From assembly GCA_025094145.1 (NCBI GenBank), contig JALLLS010000007.1, positions 434,001-498,000 of the forward strand: a stretch of DNA of 64,000 nucleotides. Direction: 5' to 3'. The notes under the pieces were generated by a model. That model saw only the letters and a program-made list of their open reading frames with translations. It was not told the DNA's origin and made no database searches. This stretch comes from Spinellus fusiger (Eukaryota; Mucoromycota; Mucoromycetes; Mucorales; Phycomycetaceae). This document shows positions 1 through 11,504 of the stretch, piece by piece. A program made the position numbers and the translations under genes. Each line of letters starts with the position of its first letter. The stretch's first letter is position 1.

Positions 1-152
1 TTAATAGCATTATAACTTTATGAACTCATTATATATAAGTAAAAATTTCAACATATAAAGAGTGTTGATAATAAAAAAAATTATTTGTATATAATTTAAT
101 AAACACTGTGGCTATGTTTGGCATCTATTAAAGCCTGGCATTTCTACCCCAT
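1..152 (-). mobile_element. Tc1-like element fragment (family C 3' end)
   Basis: The sequence matches the left end of the Tc1-type element at 34757. Both share the AACTTTATGAACTCATTATA stretch, followed by the reverse complement of a transposase C-terminus (the CQAVIDAK region). The copy is cut off by the LTR that begins at 153. The terminal repeat lies at or beyond the window edge. No intact coding sequence remains. Confidence 0.6.
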
Positions 153-680
153 TGTGATGATTGAAACAAGTAGAATTAACAAGACTGAACAAAGATAATT
201 TTTATTGAGTGAAGTGTGGCTCCTTATTTATACTTTTTGTGTGTGCTTATTCATCAATGGCTTTTTACCTTGTGGGAGTCTATTATTAGTCCATCTTATG
301 ACTTAATCATAGATACAACCTTATGGTTGGTGTAGGTGTTCTACCTAATATTAGATTACATAGATGGAGCCTTATGGTTGGTTCATTGAATAAGCACACC
401 ATTATAGAGCCATCAATTATGTGTCCACTTTAATTGCCTTTGATAGGTCTTATTTTATCCACTAAGAATTTATAGATGAAGGCAACTCTTATTAAGTGTC
501 CAATAGTATATTGAGCTTAGAAGGTTCATTTGTAGTTACAACCAATCAGTGAGATGATACAAAGCTCTACTATAGTACTTGTGTGCACTCAAGCTTTCAT
601 AGAGTATTCTGAATTTCACAGTACACTACTCATGTTGATCAATTCATAGAGAATCTTTGGATTGAGGTTGGAACACAACA
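153..680 (-). repeat. Solo LTR, family 2
   Basis: This is the first of five copies of a roughly 476-530 bp LTR. Read on the minus strand it starts TGTTGTGTTCCAACC and ends CAATCATCACA, so it has TG...CA ends. In that sense it carries a TATAAATAAGGAG promoter-like box followed by an AATAAAAATT polyadenylation-like stretch, in the order expected of an LTR. It sits inside the Tc1 fragment to its left. I could not identify a target-site duplication. Confidence 0.7.
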
Positions 681-1006
681 CATAGTAATAGTATATAGAT
701 GAATTTGTTGCTCAAATCAATAGACTTTCTGGAACATATAATGTATTTAAAACTTAGATTGGTTTTAATACAGTTTAATTAAAGATATATTATTATCTTT
801 AATCAATTTATTACAGATAGCAAAACAAACATTATCAGGATAGATTAGATATTATCTTAAAATTACTATTAAAATATTCAATTGCAATGAAATACATAAG
901 ATCAGAAAGATAATTTAGAATTACAGAATGATTTAATAAACATAGAGTAATTAAAAAGTGTAAAAGAGAATATTTACAACAGAAAATAATCTAAGTTTTA
1001 TATTAT
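681..1006. other. AT-rich spacer, nothing recognised
   Basis: Low-complexity AT-rich sequence between two LTRs, with no convincing ORF, RNA gene or terminal repeat. Confidence 0.5.
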
Positions 1007-1176
1007 TGTTGAAAATAGGGAGACCTGGTCACCTATTTCAGAACATATTATAGTGTTTCCATATATGTAGAATGTAGAATAGCATAAATAGTGAGAGCAG
1101 ATATACCCTTTGCATCTTTGAGAAATATATTCTTTTAAAACCAAATAGCACACCATTTGCTCAAGGATTCTTAACA
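1007..1176 (+). repeat. Degenerate solo LTR, family 1, with TTAT target duplication
   Basis: It starts TGTTGAAAATAGGGAGACC and ends GGATTCTTAACA. It is exactly 170 bp like the LTRs of the element at 1587-6994, although the middle has diverged considerably. The flanking bases 1003-1006 and 1177-1180 are both TTAT, a 4-bp target-site duplication. No internal region remains, so this is a solo LTR left by LTR-LTR recombination. Confidence 0.8.
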
Positions 1177-1586
1177 TTATTACATCTTATATATTAAAAA
1201 ACAAGAAGTCAACAGTTAACAAATATTAAAAACAGTCACGAGTGATATTTAAATCTTTTTGGAATTCCAAAGCTTACAGATACCAGGAAGAGAAGATAAA
1301 TATATTGCAAATGTTATTTAAAAAGAACTACTTTAGTTTCCAGTCGATATATTTATTATTGTTATTATTGTTATTAGTGTGTTTAATCTATAATAAATAT
1401 AAACTCTTTAACATACTGTTTATACAAACTGTAAAAAGTTTAACTCTGATAAGCATTGGTTTGAGTTATGAGTGTTAGGTGCTAGCAATCACAGTCTATT
1501 ACAAAGGGTCAGGTGCCCAGTAGTTCTTATTAAAAACAGATACACAGATGTTTAGATCTGTAAATATTTCATTAGATTTATTATAT

Positions 1587-1756
1587 TGTTAAGAATCAGA
1601 GGCAAAAGGGGTGCTTGGTAAAATAAAGGTATATTTTTCAAAGATGCAAAGTGTGCATCTGCTCTTACCATTTATGCTATTCTACATTTTTACATATATA
1701 GAATTACTACAATAAGTTCTCCCAAAATAGGTGACCAGGTCTACCCATTTCCAACA
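1587..1756 (-). repeat. 3' LTR of the Gypsy-like element
   Basis: This 170-bp repeat is near-identical to 6825-6994. It is the 3' LTR because the element is encoded on the minus strand. Preceding bases ATAT match the bases after the other LTR. Confidence 0.9.
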
Positions 1757-1777
1757 TACTTTAGGGCTCATGCATGG

Positions 1778-2554
1778 TTAATTATCATCTATGTATTCTT
1801 TCTCTTCTTGCAGTTGCATTCTTGTGTAGGGCCTAAGGTTTGGGCTCACAACACAGTCATTGTCTTCTGATGATATATCATTTTGCTCCCTCCAATCTTT
1901 CCACCTTAATGTGGCCTTTCTTTTCCTGCCATACCTGCTGGTGCCCAAGTTATGATCTTGGGGAGGGTGTGTCTCTACTTCTGGATCATTCCTTGGCACT
2001 TCTTCTTCTTGCAACAGTTCTCTTTCATCTGGCTCTTCCAGTTCTGTCTCCTCTCCACTATACTGATCTTCGTTCTGTATTGCAGCAGTTTCTTCAGTCT
2101 CTGTTATATTTTGTGGGAGATTTCTTAGAGTGTGTTCCTCTTCTTCTTCTTTGACTTCTTCTTCTTTGTCTTCACTGTCTTTGTCTTCCCATTGATTATC
2201 ATCATTGGGTTGTTGGTCTTCCTCTGTCTGATTCTCTTGAGATTCCTTGTCTTCTCTGCTGTCTTGATTGTCCAAGTGCTCACTTTCCAGTTTTTTTGGT
2301 AGTCTTACTGTGGCTTCTTTGGCTGCACTGTCTTCTTCATGATCCTGGTCTGGTGTTGGTGGTATGTTTTGTAAGGGTGTCACATCATCATCATCCCAAT
2401 GGTATGGCATCAACCTGTCACCATGATAGTTCTTTATCAAAGGTGTACCATCTTTGTCACATAGAGAGTACACAGTTCTGTGTCTTGCAATGACTCTAAA
2501 TGGGCCAGATCTTCTTTCCCATTGCTTTGCCATATTGGATGTCTTTGGAAGCAC
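1778..2554 (-). pseudogene. Integrase C-terminal region plus acidic tail (Gypsy pol)
   Basis: The N-terminal part contains the GPFRVIARHRTVYSLCDKDG and HGDRLMPYHW segments typical of the region just after the integrase core in Gypsy elements. It continues into a long Glu/Asp/Gln-rich stretch with runs of acidic residues and ends with a basic GRKRKATLRWKDW patch. A stop codon separates it from the upstream integrase core, so it is read here as a broken continuation of pol. No chromodomain is recognisable. The acidic tail is unusual and may be lineage-specific. Confidence 0.7.
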
Positions 2555-2836
2555 TTTTACAGATACCTACTCACCAGGCTCAAACCACCTTGGACTGATA
2601 TTTTTATTGGCTCTTTCCAATGCTTTTCTTCTAGACATCTGGCATTGTTCTGCTGTGGATTCTATCAGCCTCTCTTCCAATGTCTCTGGATTATGGTCAT
2701 CCTCTTCATGTTGCAGTAGACCATGTTGTGGTTGTTCTATTGAGGCAACAGGGTAAAAGAGTTTGTATGGTGTACAGCCTATGGCTGCTGAGACAGTATT
2801 GGTGTGTGAGGCAATGATGCACGGTATGTACTGAGT

Positions 2837-3268
2837 CTACCCTCCTACTTTGGGCTCCTCCAACTTTAGTCTTCTAAGTTTGTCTTTGAAAAGCTTCACT
2901 GCAATTTCAGCAAGTTTGGACTGTGGATGCATAGCCAAAGCATGAATGTGCTCTACCTCATTGTCTTCCAGGAAGGTGGTAAATTTCTCTGACACAAATT
3001 GTTGGCCATTGTCACTTGTCAACAAGTCTGGGACTCCCTGGCATACAAACCAATTGTCTTGGAGTGCATCAATCACTGATCTGGAAGTCATGTCTGCTAT
3101 GGGATAAACTTTGTAGTATCTGCTGGTTGAATCCACAACTACCAGGGCATCCACTTCTGGATCCTCATCTTCTCCTATGTAGAGTAGATCAATGTATATG
3201 TGTTTGTGGGGTTCTGACGTGGCTGACGTGCTCATTGTAGTGTAGGTCTTTTGTTGGATGGCACTCAT
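2837..3268 (-). pseudogene. Integrase catalytic core (Gypsy pol), broken
   Basis: The frame contains the retroviral-type integrase core pattern: an Asp in DLLYIGEDEDPEVDALVVVD, a second Asp in LLTSDNGQQFVS, and downstream HPQSKLAEIAVK, where the catalytic Glu would be expected in a GxxExxxxxL context. The frame ends without continuing into the C-terminal segment, so at least one frame disruption separates the two. Confidence 0.75.
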
Positions 3269-5204
3269 ATGGAAAGTGACAGGATTTCACCACCTTCTCA
3301 ATGATACTTAGTAGGCCTTCACACCATACTCGCTCTGTGATGTACACAGATGTTCTGGTTATGCCTGAATATACTAGCTTTTTTTGCATGTCTTTGATCC
3401 ATCTTCTTGCCAAGCTCCTAGTGACTACTGGCACCCAGATACCCATTGATCCTATGACATGAGTAGAGGTTCGCATTTGGAGTATTCCATTGTTTGTTCT
3501 CATGCCTCTCACTTCTTCCATATCAGGTGTGAGCTCTGTGTATTGAGAATCACTTAGTTTGACTAAGTCTTTCCACCTCTGGATGGTGTGATCAACGTCT
3601 GCTTCAGGGACTAATTCATAAGGACTTAGGATGTCACTCAGTGCTGCTGCATGATAGGACATAGTGGCTTCAGCATCTCCCTCTTGTGAATATATTTCTT
3701 TCATGTCTGAGTCAGAGTCACTTTTTTCTTCTTGACCTGGTTGGTAATCATGATCATCTTCTTCTTCACTATCTGGATATTTGATATCATCCCATGACGT
3801 TAATTCACCATTGTCTTTACTGTGTGTGGGAATATCATTAATAGCAAAGGCACCTACAACTTTGGCATCTCCCAAAGTTTTCATTGCTCTGGTCTTTGAG
3901 GTTCTTGGTCTGTCCAGTACCCAAGATAGCCAGTCTACTGTCAATTGGGTTTCTCCAGACCTGTGGACTACCATATGCTGGTGGACTCCTAGGCTACTGA
4001 GCTCTGCTCTGAATCTGGATAAGTCGTCCCTACAATGTTTTGTTTTGTGCATAAATAGTCCAAGGGCAGTAGTTGCATCAGTCTCAATGATCAAGTTTGC
4101 ACATCCATATAGATAAGAATAGAAGTGGTTCACAGCTGCTACCATGCCATAGGCTTCTCTCCAGCCTGGATGTCTGCTTCCTTGTGCTCCATCAAATGCC
4201 TTTGAGTAGTACACTACTGGGATCACATCTTCTTGATCTTCTGTTGGGTGAGTCAACAATACAGCACCTATGCTTGACTCTACTGCATCTACTTGTAGTG
4301 TTAGGGGTGCCCCTGTTGGTGGTATATATAAGTGCTTTGTGTTTGTGAGGGCCTGCATTAATGCATCCCAATTGGGCCTGAGAGACTTTTTGTCTTCTTT
4401 GTTTAATCTTGTCTTTTTTCCCAACATCTTGCAAAATGGTAGAAGTATAGATTGGGACCATGGTAGGTGTTTGCTGATAGCATTGATTCCTCCACACATC
4501 CTTTGGATCCCTTTTATAGTTTCTGGCATCTCTAGTGTGAGTAAGTGTTTAATTCTGTGATCTGGCACATTCCATTTCCCATCACTGCTCCATGCTCTTC
4601 CAAGCATGGCCACTGAGTGTTTTCCAAAAAAGACACTCTTCTTCATGTTAATGAGTAGGTTAGCTTCTGCCAGACAGTGGGTAACCTCTGCAATGTCCTT
4701 GATGTGGCTCTCAGTGTCTCTGGTTGTAGACTTCAAGTAGATGTTAATGTAGATCAAGAGATTCCTCTCAATGCCCTTAGCCTTGGACAAAACATGTTGT
4801 AGAAATGCTTGGGCTATGACAGGGGACTCTGAGTTTCCTTGTACCAGTCACTTTGTCCTTAGCTTTCCAACACTGCCACCATCAAAGGTCCAGTAATCTC
4901 TCACAGTCTGATCCAGGTGTATGGCTGTAAAAAACGAGGCCAGATCTAGTGAGGTCAGCACCTTTACATCTCTCACAAACAAGGCACGTTCCATTGGTGT
5001 TGGGAGTTGAAGCCCCACCTTTGTCATGTTGAGTGAGCTGTTGGAGCTATCATCAAAGAGTACTCTTCTATCCGTGGTGCCTGGTTTCTCTACAGAGGAA
5101 ACTGGGACCTGGGCATGTGCTTGACTTGGTTTGTCTATGCCATATTCAATGCAGTTTTTGACAAACTCCTCCCTGGATTCATAGGCTGCTCCTGCTAATG
5201 TGTG
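3189..5204 (-). pseudogene. Reverse transcriptase and RNase H region (Gypsy pol), broken
   Basis: The 5' part (about 5204-4790) reads as RT fingers and palm, with SLDLASFFTAIHL and QGNSESPVIAQ, but is interrupted by stops. The long open frame from 4790 holds the RT active-site segment, where the expected YxDD reads YINI, so both catalytic Asp residues appear lost. It is followed by thumb/connection sequence and an RNase H domain with LQVDAVESSIGAVLL, YYSKAFDGAQ and IIETDATTA. The far C-terminus includes acidic linker sequence leading toward the integrase zinc-binding region. Confidence 0.8.
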
Positions 5205-5984
5205 TTATGCAACAAAGAGCAATTGTGCATCTTTCTTCATTGGAGGGATGATTGGAGCATAGGCAGCAGGGGGTGGACAACCACTGGGATATTCTCTCAA
5301 AGCAGCCCTATAGGAGATGATAGCTTCAAGGAGCCGTTTGTTTGTTTCATCATCACAATGAGTGGTAAGTCTTGCTACAATGCTTTCCCTATCAACATCT
5401 GGATACATGGAGTCATACTTCTTGAATTCATTGTCTTGCTGTGGGGTAAAATACCCTTTGGGTAATCCCTGGGACACCAATATCTTCCTTTGTACTACAG
5501 GGTGTTTGTGTTGCATATCTGTAACAGAAGAGGTTTCATCCCCTGATTCTGCAGCCACTTTGTAGGTAGCTTGTGTTTTATGCTTTTTTCCCACAGCTGT
5601 GCTTTGTAAGAGAATTCCCATGGCATCCAGCATTTTTGATCCAACAAGTATATCCCACTCTGTCTCAAAGTCAATAACCACCAGACTGGTCCAATGGCCA
5701 GGGCTGTTATTGATTCTTATCTTGGCATTTGCCCATCCATGAGCAGTATATGTAGTAGGGTCCCACAAAGAATGTAGCTTTGGTGGTGACTCTGTCTTTA
5801 TGCATAGACCTAGACGATCAGCAGCTATTTTGGTTATTAGGTTGGCAGCAGCTCCTTGGTTGGCCACTGTATGCACTCTTTTTTCTCCAATGGAGGCTTC
5901 TGGGAGAGTTACCCAGTGAGTGGAGTTTTCCCTCTTGTTATGGCAACACTTGCTACCCCTGAAGGTAGGCTTACTTTTATTCAA
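5205..5984 (-). pseudogene. Aspartic protease region (Gypsy pol), probably inactive
   Basis: The frame shows the retropepsin-like context VHTVANQGAAANLITKIAA, where the catalytic D[ST]GA motif reads NQGA. This is followed by a flap-like segment and DILVGSKMLDAMGILL, matching the ILG/LLG motif of retroviral-type proteases. Loss of the catalytic Asp suggests an inactive protease. The frame leads into the start of the RT domain. Confidence 0.65.
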
Positions 5985-6028
5985 TTCAAAAGAGCCTATG
6001 ACTAGGGGTGAGGGAGATGAAGTGATGC

Positions 6029-6798
6029 CTAGGCTTTTCCCAAAGAGCCTTTGTTGATCTGAGTAGGGAGTGCCTTGAATTGCATACTCAACGCTTCTAT
6101 CTGCCTCTCCAGATCTTGGTTCTTGGCAGCATAGTCTCTGTTCTTCTTCTTTCTCAGAGCATATCTAGGGGGGTTTTGTGTGTTCTGGGTGTGTGGCACT
6201 ATGCTTCTTTGTTCAGGGGCTCTGGGCACTTGTCTCCTGACTTCTTGTGTTTGTGGTGACAATGCCAACATTGCAGAGGGGTCACTGCAGCATACTCTTT
6301 GAACTTCTCAAGAGTGACCTCAAAGTTGCTCTTCATGACCTGGCTAGGAGACATGCCTGTGAATGCCCATGTGATGGGAAAAGCCTTGCTAAGAGCAGTG
6401 GCCACTGCAGGGGCAGAGCTGTCTGAAGACCCCAATAGGTTGTAAATTCTCATGGCCTCCTCTGAGCAATTTGTGGCTGTGTGTTGTTTGAAACACAATC
6501 CTCCCAAAAGTTTGACTATAAGCTTGTTCTTGTATCCATGGACAGGGAAGCTCTTGAGCAGGGATGTATACAGGTTCTCAGGTGTCTTGATGACACTAGT
6601 CTCCACTGATTTGGCAGCCTTACTGCCTAGCTTTGTCTTGAGGAGTATTTTAGTCAAGAAAGGGCTCAATTGGTCAAATAGACCTTTTTCCCATTCAGCC
6701 ATTTCATCCATCCAAGAGTCAATGTCCATAGACTCAATGTCACCAGTAAAAATAGATGCTTGCTTGGTAAAGAACTCTTGGGCAGTGGTAACGTTCAT
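6029..6798 (-). pseudogene. Gag-like region with degenerate zinc knuckle
   Basis: The frame from 6798 begins just inside the 5' LTR and encodes a roughly 200-residue capsid-like protein. It ends in a Cys/His cluster CWHCHHKHKKSGDKC, which resembles a CCHC zinc knuckle with altered spacing. A second overlapping frame (6271-6029) continues with a basic segment and a Leu/Gln-rich probable coiled coil. This suggests a frame change near 6200-6270, either a programmed shift or decay. Position and order support Gag; direct sequence recognition is weak. Confidence 0.6.
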
Positions 6799-6824
6799 AG
6801 TATATTATAAAATGGAGAAATAAA

Positions 6825-6994
6825 TGTTAAGAATCAGAGGCAAAAGGGGTGCTTGGTAAAATAAAGGTATATTTCTCAAAGATGCAAAGTGTGCATCTGC
6901 TCTCACTATTTATGCTATTCTACATTTTTACATATATATAATTACTACAATAAGTTCTCCCGAAATAGGTGACCAGGTCTACCCATTTCCAACA
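6825..6994 (-). repeat. 5' LTR of the Gypsy-like element
   Basis: This 170-bp direct repeat of 1587-1756 differs at about five positions, roughly 97 percent identity. The bases just outside it are ATAT. Confidence 0.9.
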
Positions 6995-7035
6995 ATATCC
7001 AATATGTTTGTATTAGGATTGGGCTATCTTAATAT

Positions 7036-7215
7036 TGTTCAGAAACAACCAAGAACAAGGTGTATTTGGTAATAAAATAGTTGTATTTATCAAAGTTCTA
7101 TAATACAACAATTACAACTACTTATATACTTTTCAGACTATGTTAGATTAATATAATTTGTACAATAGCAATGTCTTTTGGAATGTGTGGGTTAAACTCC
7201 TCAACAATCTCAACA
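7036..7215 (-). repeat. Solo LTR, family 1 variant, ATAT target duplication
   Basis: It starts TGTTCAGAAACAACCAAGAA and ends CAATCTCAACA, 180 bp. The start aligns with the TGTTAAGAATCAGAGGCAAA end of the neighbouring element, so it is a diverged subfamily. ATAT occurs at 7032-7035 and 7216-7219. It lies 41 bp from the full-length element. Confidence 0.75.
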
Positions 7216-7509
7216 ATATTATCAGATAATCTTGTCTGTTGTAATCACAGCAATAATAATAACAGTCACAGACTGATTATTAGATCATCTTCTATCTACA
7301 ATATAGTTTATAGTTAAGACACTGTATATTAAAGCCAACTAAACAAATCTTTATTAACAGGCATATTAAAACAGTAAAAGATTATTTGTTGTAAACATTC
7401 ACCTGTCTATTAAGTATAAATATAATTGTCAAATTTGTTTCAATAAAAGCATCTTGTTCTTGAATTTAATGTGATCTATTTAGTAATGCCTTAGAATACT
7501 AGTATTATA

Positions 7510-7718
7510 TATTAGAAAGAATTCAATCCCCGGCATGTATTAATATGCTAGGAATACTCCCTATGATTTTGAAAGAGATTGCATTTGTAATTTTTATCTA
7601 GTCTATCTTTTTTTTTAGATATAGATAGTATATAAGCTATCTATCTATTAGATACAAGAATGCTTTGTAAAATATATTTCTTATATTATAAACATATCTT
7701 TTGTTGATTTTCTGAACA
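7510..7718 (+). repeat. Old LTR copy related to family 1
   Basis: The sequence aligns over its length with the 212-bp insertion at 12393-12604, sharing TATATAAGCTA, TTTCTTATATTA and a GAACA end. Both resemble family 1 LTRs. The left end reads TATTAG rather than TGTTGG, and no target duplication is visible, so boundaries are approximate. Confidence 0.5.
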
Positions 7719-9246
7719 CAAGTAATACCAATAGTAAACTCTTGATACTATTTCTTTTTAATAATGATACAAGAGGTATAATGATAGCTAAAAATATATT
7801 CATATTATTGGTGGGGTGATCATATGAGTTGTTTTTATTTGTATCAGAAGAAATAGAGTATATTACTAAATATAAAAGCATGTTGCTAGTTTTATATACT
7901 ATTATTGGATCAACTATAGGTTATTTATATTTCTGATTGATATATTTAAAGGTAATAATAATAAAACATACTAATTTGTAAGCATACTATAGGCTATAAA
8001 TATTAACAGTTTCTTACTATAAAAATAAAACAAGAACACCCAAACATATATATTATAAGAGTGATGGTAGCTTTTCATTGTACTATAAAATATTGAACAT
8101 TTGTCTCATGCCAATACTTATCAACTCTAGCAAAACAAAAGACTTGTTAATGACAGTACCACAAATTTAGTGATATACTAGTCATTTAGGCTTTTTAAAA
8201 CAGCAGCTCTTTATATACAAAAATTCATAATAAAAAAAAAGATTTGATATTCTATCAATAACCAATGGTTTTTATGTTTACTGTATTTATCACAGTTGTA
8301 TGTATAGCTTCCAATGATTAAAAAGAAAAACACACACCATTTGATCATTATTTATAGAGCTTTTGTTAAGCCATTACTTTGTAAAAGCATATTCTTTCAA
8401 ACAGTAATAAACAGTCTTCTGTATATCTAATATAGAAAAATTAAATATTATTAATAAGATATAGCTAAGCAGGTTATTTAATTTAAATATCATAATAACT
8501 AATATATTTACTTATTCACAAATGTGCTTATACTCCATAAATGGTAATATATTAATATAATCACACCCATAATGAAGAGTTTATAAGAGCATCTAGTGTG
8601 TTATCTTACATATAAATATACTATGTTTGAATTGTATTTCTGTATGTAAATTAATCTACTAGATTATCTATATTCATTAAAGTGACGTATTTGTTACTTA
8701 ATATCACTACTATTTCTGATACTGTTTATTAAGAAATGTAAGGAGTATGTTGTTTGAAACATTAGAAACGGACATTTAATCAGAGACCTTAAGTAACACG
8801 GATAATTAAAACTCGAGTGTTAAGTTCTTGTCCTACTTATTATAAGTTTTATATAATAACTTAATATACTTTACTTTGTACTGCTTGAATGAATAAAGAG
8901 TAGTTATCTTCTGTTTTTTTAAATATAATAAACTAAATGTTGATAACTAAACAACTGCTCATGATATTATTCTATAAATTTACCTTTCTCTTTTATAAAA
9001 TAATATTGATAATAAATTATATCATGGTTATTAGGAAGGCCTTTTAATAAGCCTGTACTTTGAAATACATTTTGAGCAAAAAAAAATTATTACCCCTTTT
9101 TCATCTTTTCCCATGTTCTATACCTTACTGAATCTGAATCGGATTTTGAATAAGCGTATGAGGTAGCACGTGGACAAGTTAATCAATCTCAGAATATAAT
9201 AAATATGATACAAAAAAATATACTTCGTAATTGCTTTTCTTTCACA
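7719..9246. other. AT-rich spacer and upstream region of the SET gene
   Basis: About 1.5 kb of AT-rich sequence with no recognisable gene. It includes simple A/T runs and presumably the promoter of the gene starting at 9247. No specific regulatory site can be defended. Confidence 0.5.
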
Positions 9247-10500
9247 ATGGCTTCCAATATTGTTGAGTTTTTTCAGCAGACTACTATACAACTTAAGCGA
9301 AGTTCATACCCTGAAGAAATTGTCCCTAGAAAGGTATATAAGTTTCTTTGATGCTAAATATATATTTTCTTTGTTTCTCTTTCTACTTTGATTTATTACG
9401 ATATTAAGATTATATTCTTATTTCTTTAATTAGAAACAATCTAGTGACAAGAAGCCTCAAATGAACAAAGAAATTAAGCATGAAGAAAAAGAACAAACTG
9501 ATATTCAAAAACTTCTTCGACGTGTTACCTCTCAAAGAACAAGTGAAAGGTTTCTACAGTCCTTACAAGCATCTATAGATTTAGCAGAAAGTCGGTCTAT
9601 TCAGGAGGTAAGAATTTTCAGTACGATTAATAGAGCCTGTTAATCACAAATATTCATAATGATTATCATTAGCATAAACTTGTGGAAAAGAATGGTATAA
9701 CGCGATTTAGACACTTGTACCCAAGAGTCTATGTTGTCAACAATGTTGACAATGAGAAGCTTCCAGAATATTTTCGCTATGTTAGCAACCTTGTTTTATC
9801 AGTTGACGTTAAAAAGCCTGACACAGACTTTCTTGAAGGTTGTCATTGTAAGCAAAGATCTCCATGCTGTGATACAAAGAATCCAAATCCATGCCATGAA
9901 GTAAATGCATACAATGAAAATGGTTGCGTTACTCTTCCTCCAAGAACTGCCATCTATGAGTGCAATCTAATGTGCCGGTGCAATCATCATTGTAAAAATA
10001 GAGTTGTACAAAGAGGAAGAACTTTTGAATTGGAAATCTTCAAAACAAAATCAAAGGGATGGGGTGTACGTGCCCTTACTGTGATACCAGCTAATGCCTT
10101 CGTAGAAGAATATATTGGGGAGGTCATCAAGGAAAAAGAAGGCAAATTTCGCAGTAAAGTCTGTGACCAACTATCTCTCAGTTACCTATTTAACATGGAT
10201 ATTGCAACCTCAGAAGGACAAGAAAATACTTACGTCATCGATGCATTCTGCTTTGGAAACGTGAGCCGCTTCTTTAACCACTCCTGCCAGCCAAATCTTC
10301 AAGTGTTTCCTGTTTTCCATGATAGTGCTGATCTTGCATTTCATCGACTTGCATTCTTTGCTCTTAGGGACATCCACCCAGGCGAAGAGCTTACACTGAA
10401 TTATTATGGTGAACGACACGTAACAGCTGATAAAAAGAAAGAAGACCAAGGAAAGTCTTGTCTGTGTGGTGAACCAGGCTGTTGTAAATGGATTCTTTAA
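9247..10500 (+). CDS. clr4: SET-domain histone H3K9 methyltransferase (Clr4/DIM-5 type)
   Basis: Three exons (9247-9333, 9434-9607, 9673-10500) join in phase to give 362 residues. A Cys-rich pre-SET domain lies at about 144-194 (CHCKQRSPCCD ... CRCNHHC). The SET domain spans about 200-335 with GWGVRA, YIGE, RFFNHSCQPN and ELTLNYYGE, and a post-SET CLCGEPGC motif lies near 350-357. The pre-SET plus post-SET combination is characteristic of the SUV39 family, which methylates histone H3 Lys9 and founds heterochromatin. No chromodomain is visible in the short N-terminus, so the layout is closer to DIM-5 than to Clr4. The role is inferred from the family. The gene sits between two transposon islands. 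Confidence 0.9.
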
Positions 10501-11488
10501 TGGTGCTTTCGAGAGAAAAAGATGTATATATTAAAATAGCACCCTTTATGTACACTGTAAGGTCACATTTATGCCTTGAAAACTTCAATGTATAAAGTAC
10601 TTGGCCATAACCTTTTAAAAGATCAGTACAAATGAACACAGAAAACATGATGCTTAATTATTTGTTACTAATTTCATCAGTTTAAAGATAATATTAATTC
10701 ACTATATCAGAAAGGGCTCATTTATATTTGGTATAAAGTATTAGGCTAATAATACTTTTCAAGGATCAGCAGCATTCGAAGTCCGGTATCATGTTTTCTG
10801 CTGATTCAAAAAAACACTTTAAGCATAAAGATCAAAACAAAACAGCAATGACATAAATGACATAAATCATGTCTCAGTGCAGTTACTCAAAAATAGAGTA
10901 TTAATATGTTCATATTAATAAAAATTCAAGTTTTATCAGCCTTTAAAATAGCTCTTTCATATTATGTGAACTTTTTCTTCTTGCAGGATATATCTTCAGT
11001 TCATTTTTGTTAGACCATGAGACAAGTAAATTAATAAATATCCTATAATAAAAGTTTTCTTATTCGGTTTAAAACACTTCAAGTTCACTACACAACTAGT
11101 ATAAATGCCAGTACTAACAGATATATAAATAGAATTGTATGAAACGAATAGGAATATCATATTAAAAAGTGGCATTTTTTTTAATAATATGATTGGATAT
11201 TTGATTGTAGCTATTATCAAAATGTTTAGTAAGCTTGGTGTAAGGATAAAACCATGCCAACATTATACTTTGTTATTGATATATACATAGGATTATTTTA
11301 TGAAATGTCTTATTAAAAAATCCACATAAACATATGTATGTAGATAGCTGCTTTCATGTATGTTTTATATTGAAAGTAGGAATCTAGGTGTATGTAAATT
11401 ACAAAGCAGATGGTCAAGAACAAGCAGTGTTACTTATTCAAGGTCAACGATGGCTTAGCTAAAATGCTATTGTAAACGCTAAGTCGAC
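10501..11488. other. 3' flank of the SET gene, AT-rich spacer
   Basis: Nearly 1 kb of AT-rich sequence with no supported gene. The first part is presumably the 3' UTR of the methyltransferase. Short ORFs on the minus strand are antisense to it or low complexity. Confidence 0.5.
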
Positions 11489-11504
11489 AGTATTACTTAG
11501 TATA

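Larger units (their letters stand above)
1587..6994 (-). mobile_element. Ty3/Gypsy-like LTR retrotransposon, complete but decayed
   Basis: Two 170-bp direct LTRs (1587-1756 and 6825-6994) share TGTTAAGAATCAGAGGCAAA and CCATTTCCAACA ends and differ at about five positions. ATAT flanks both sides (1583-1586 and 6995-6998). On the minus strand the order is gag, protease, reverse transcriptase, RNase H, integrase and an acidic C-terminal tail, which is the Gypsy order. Every pol domain is broken by stops or frame changes, and key motifs are mutated, so the copy is presumably dead. No convincing tRNA primer site was seen after the 5' LTR. Confidence 0.9.

Noticed and set aside
1840..2756. Series of plus-strand ORFs over the Gypsy element
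   Set aside because: Antisense shadows of the acidic integrase tail, rich in Leu, Ser and Cys because they mirror Glu/Gln codons.
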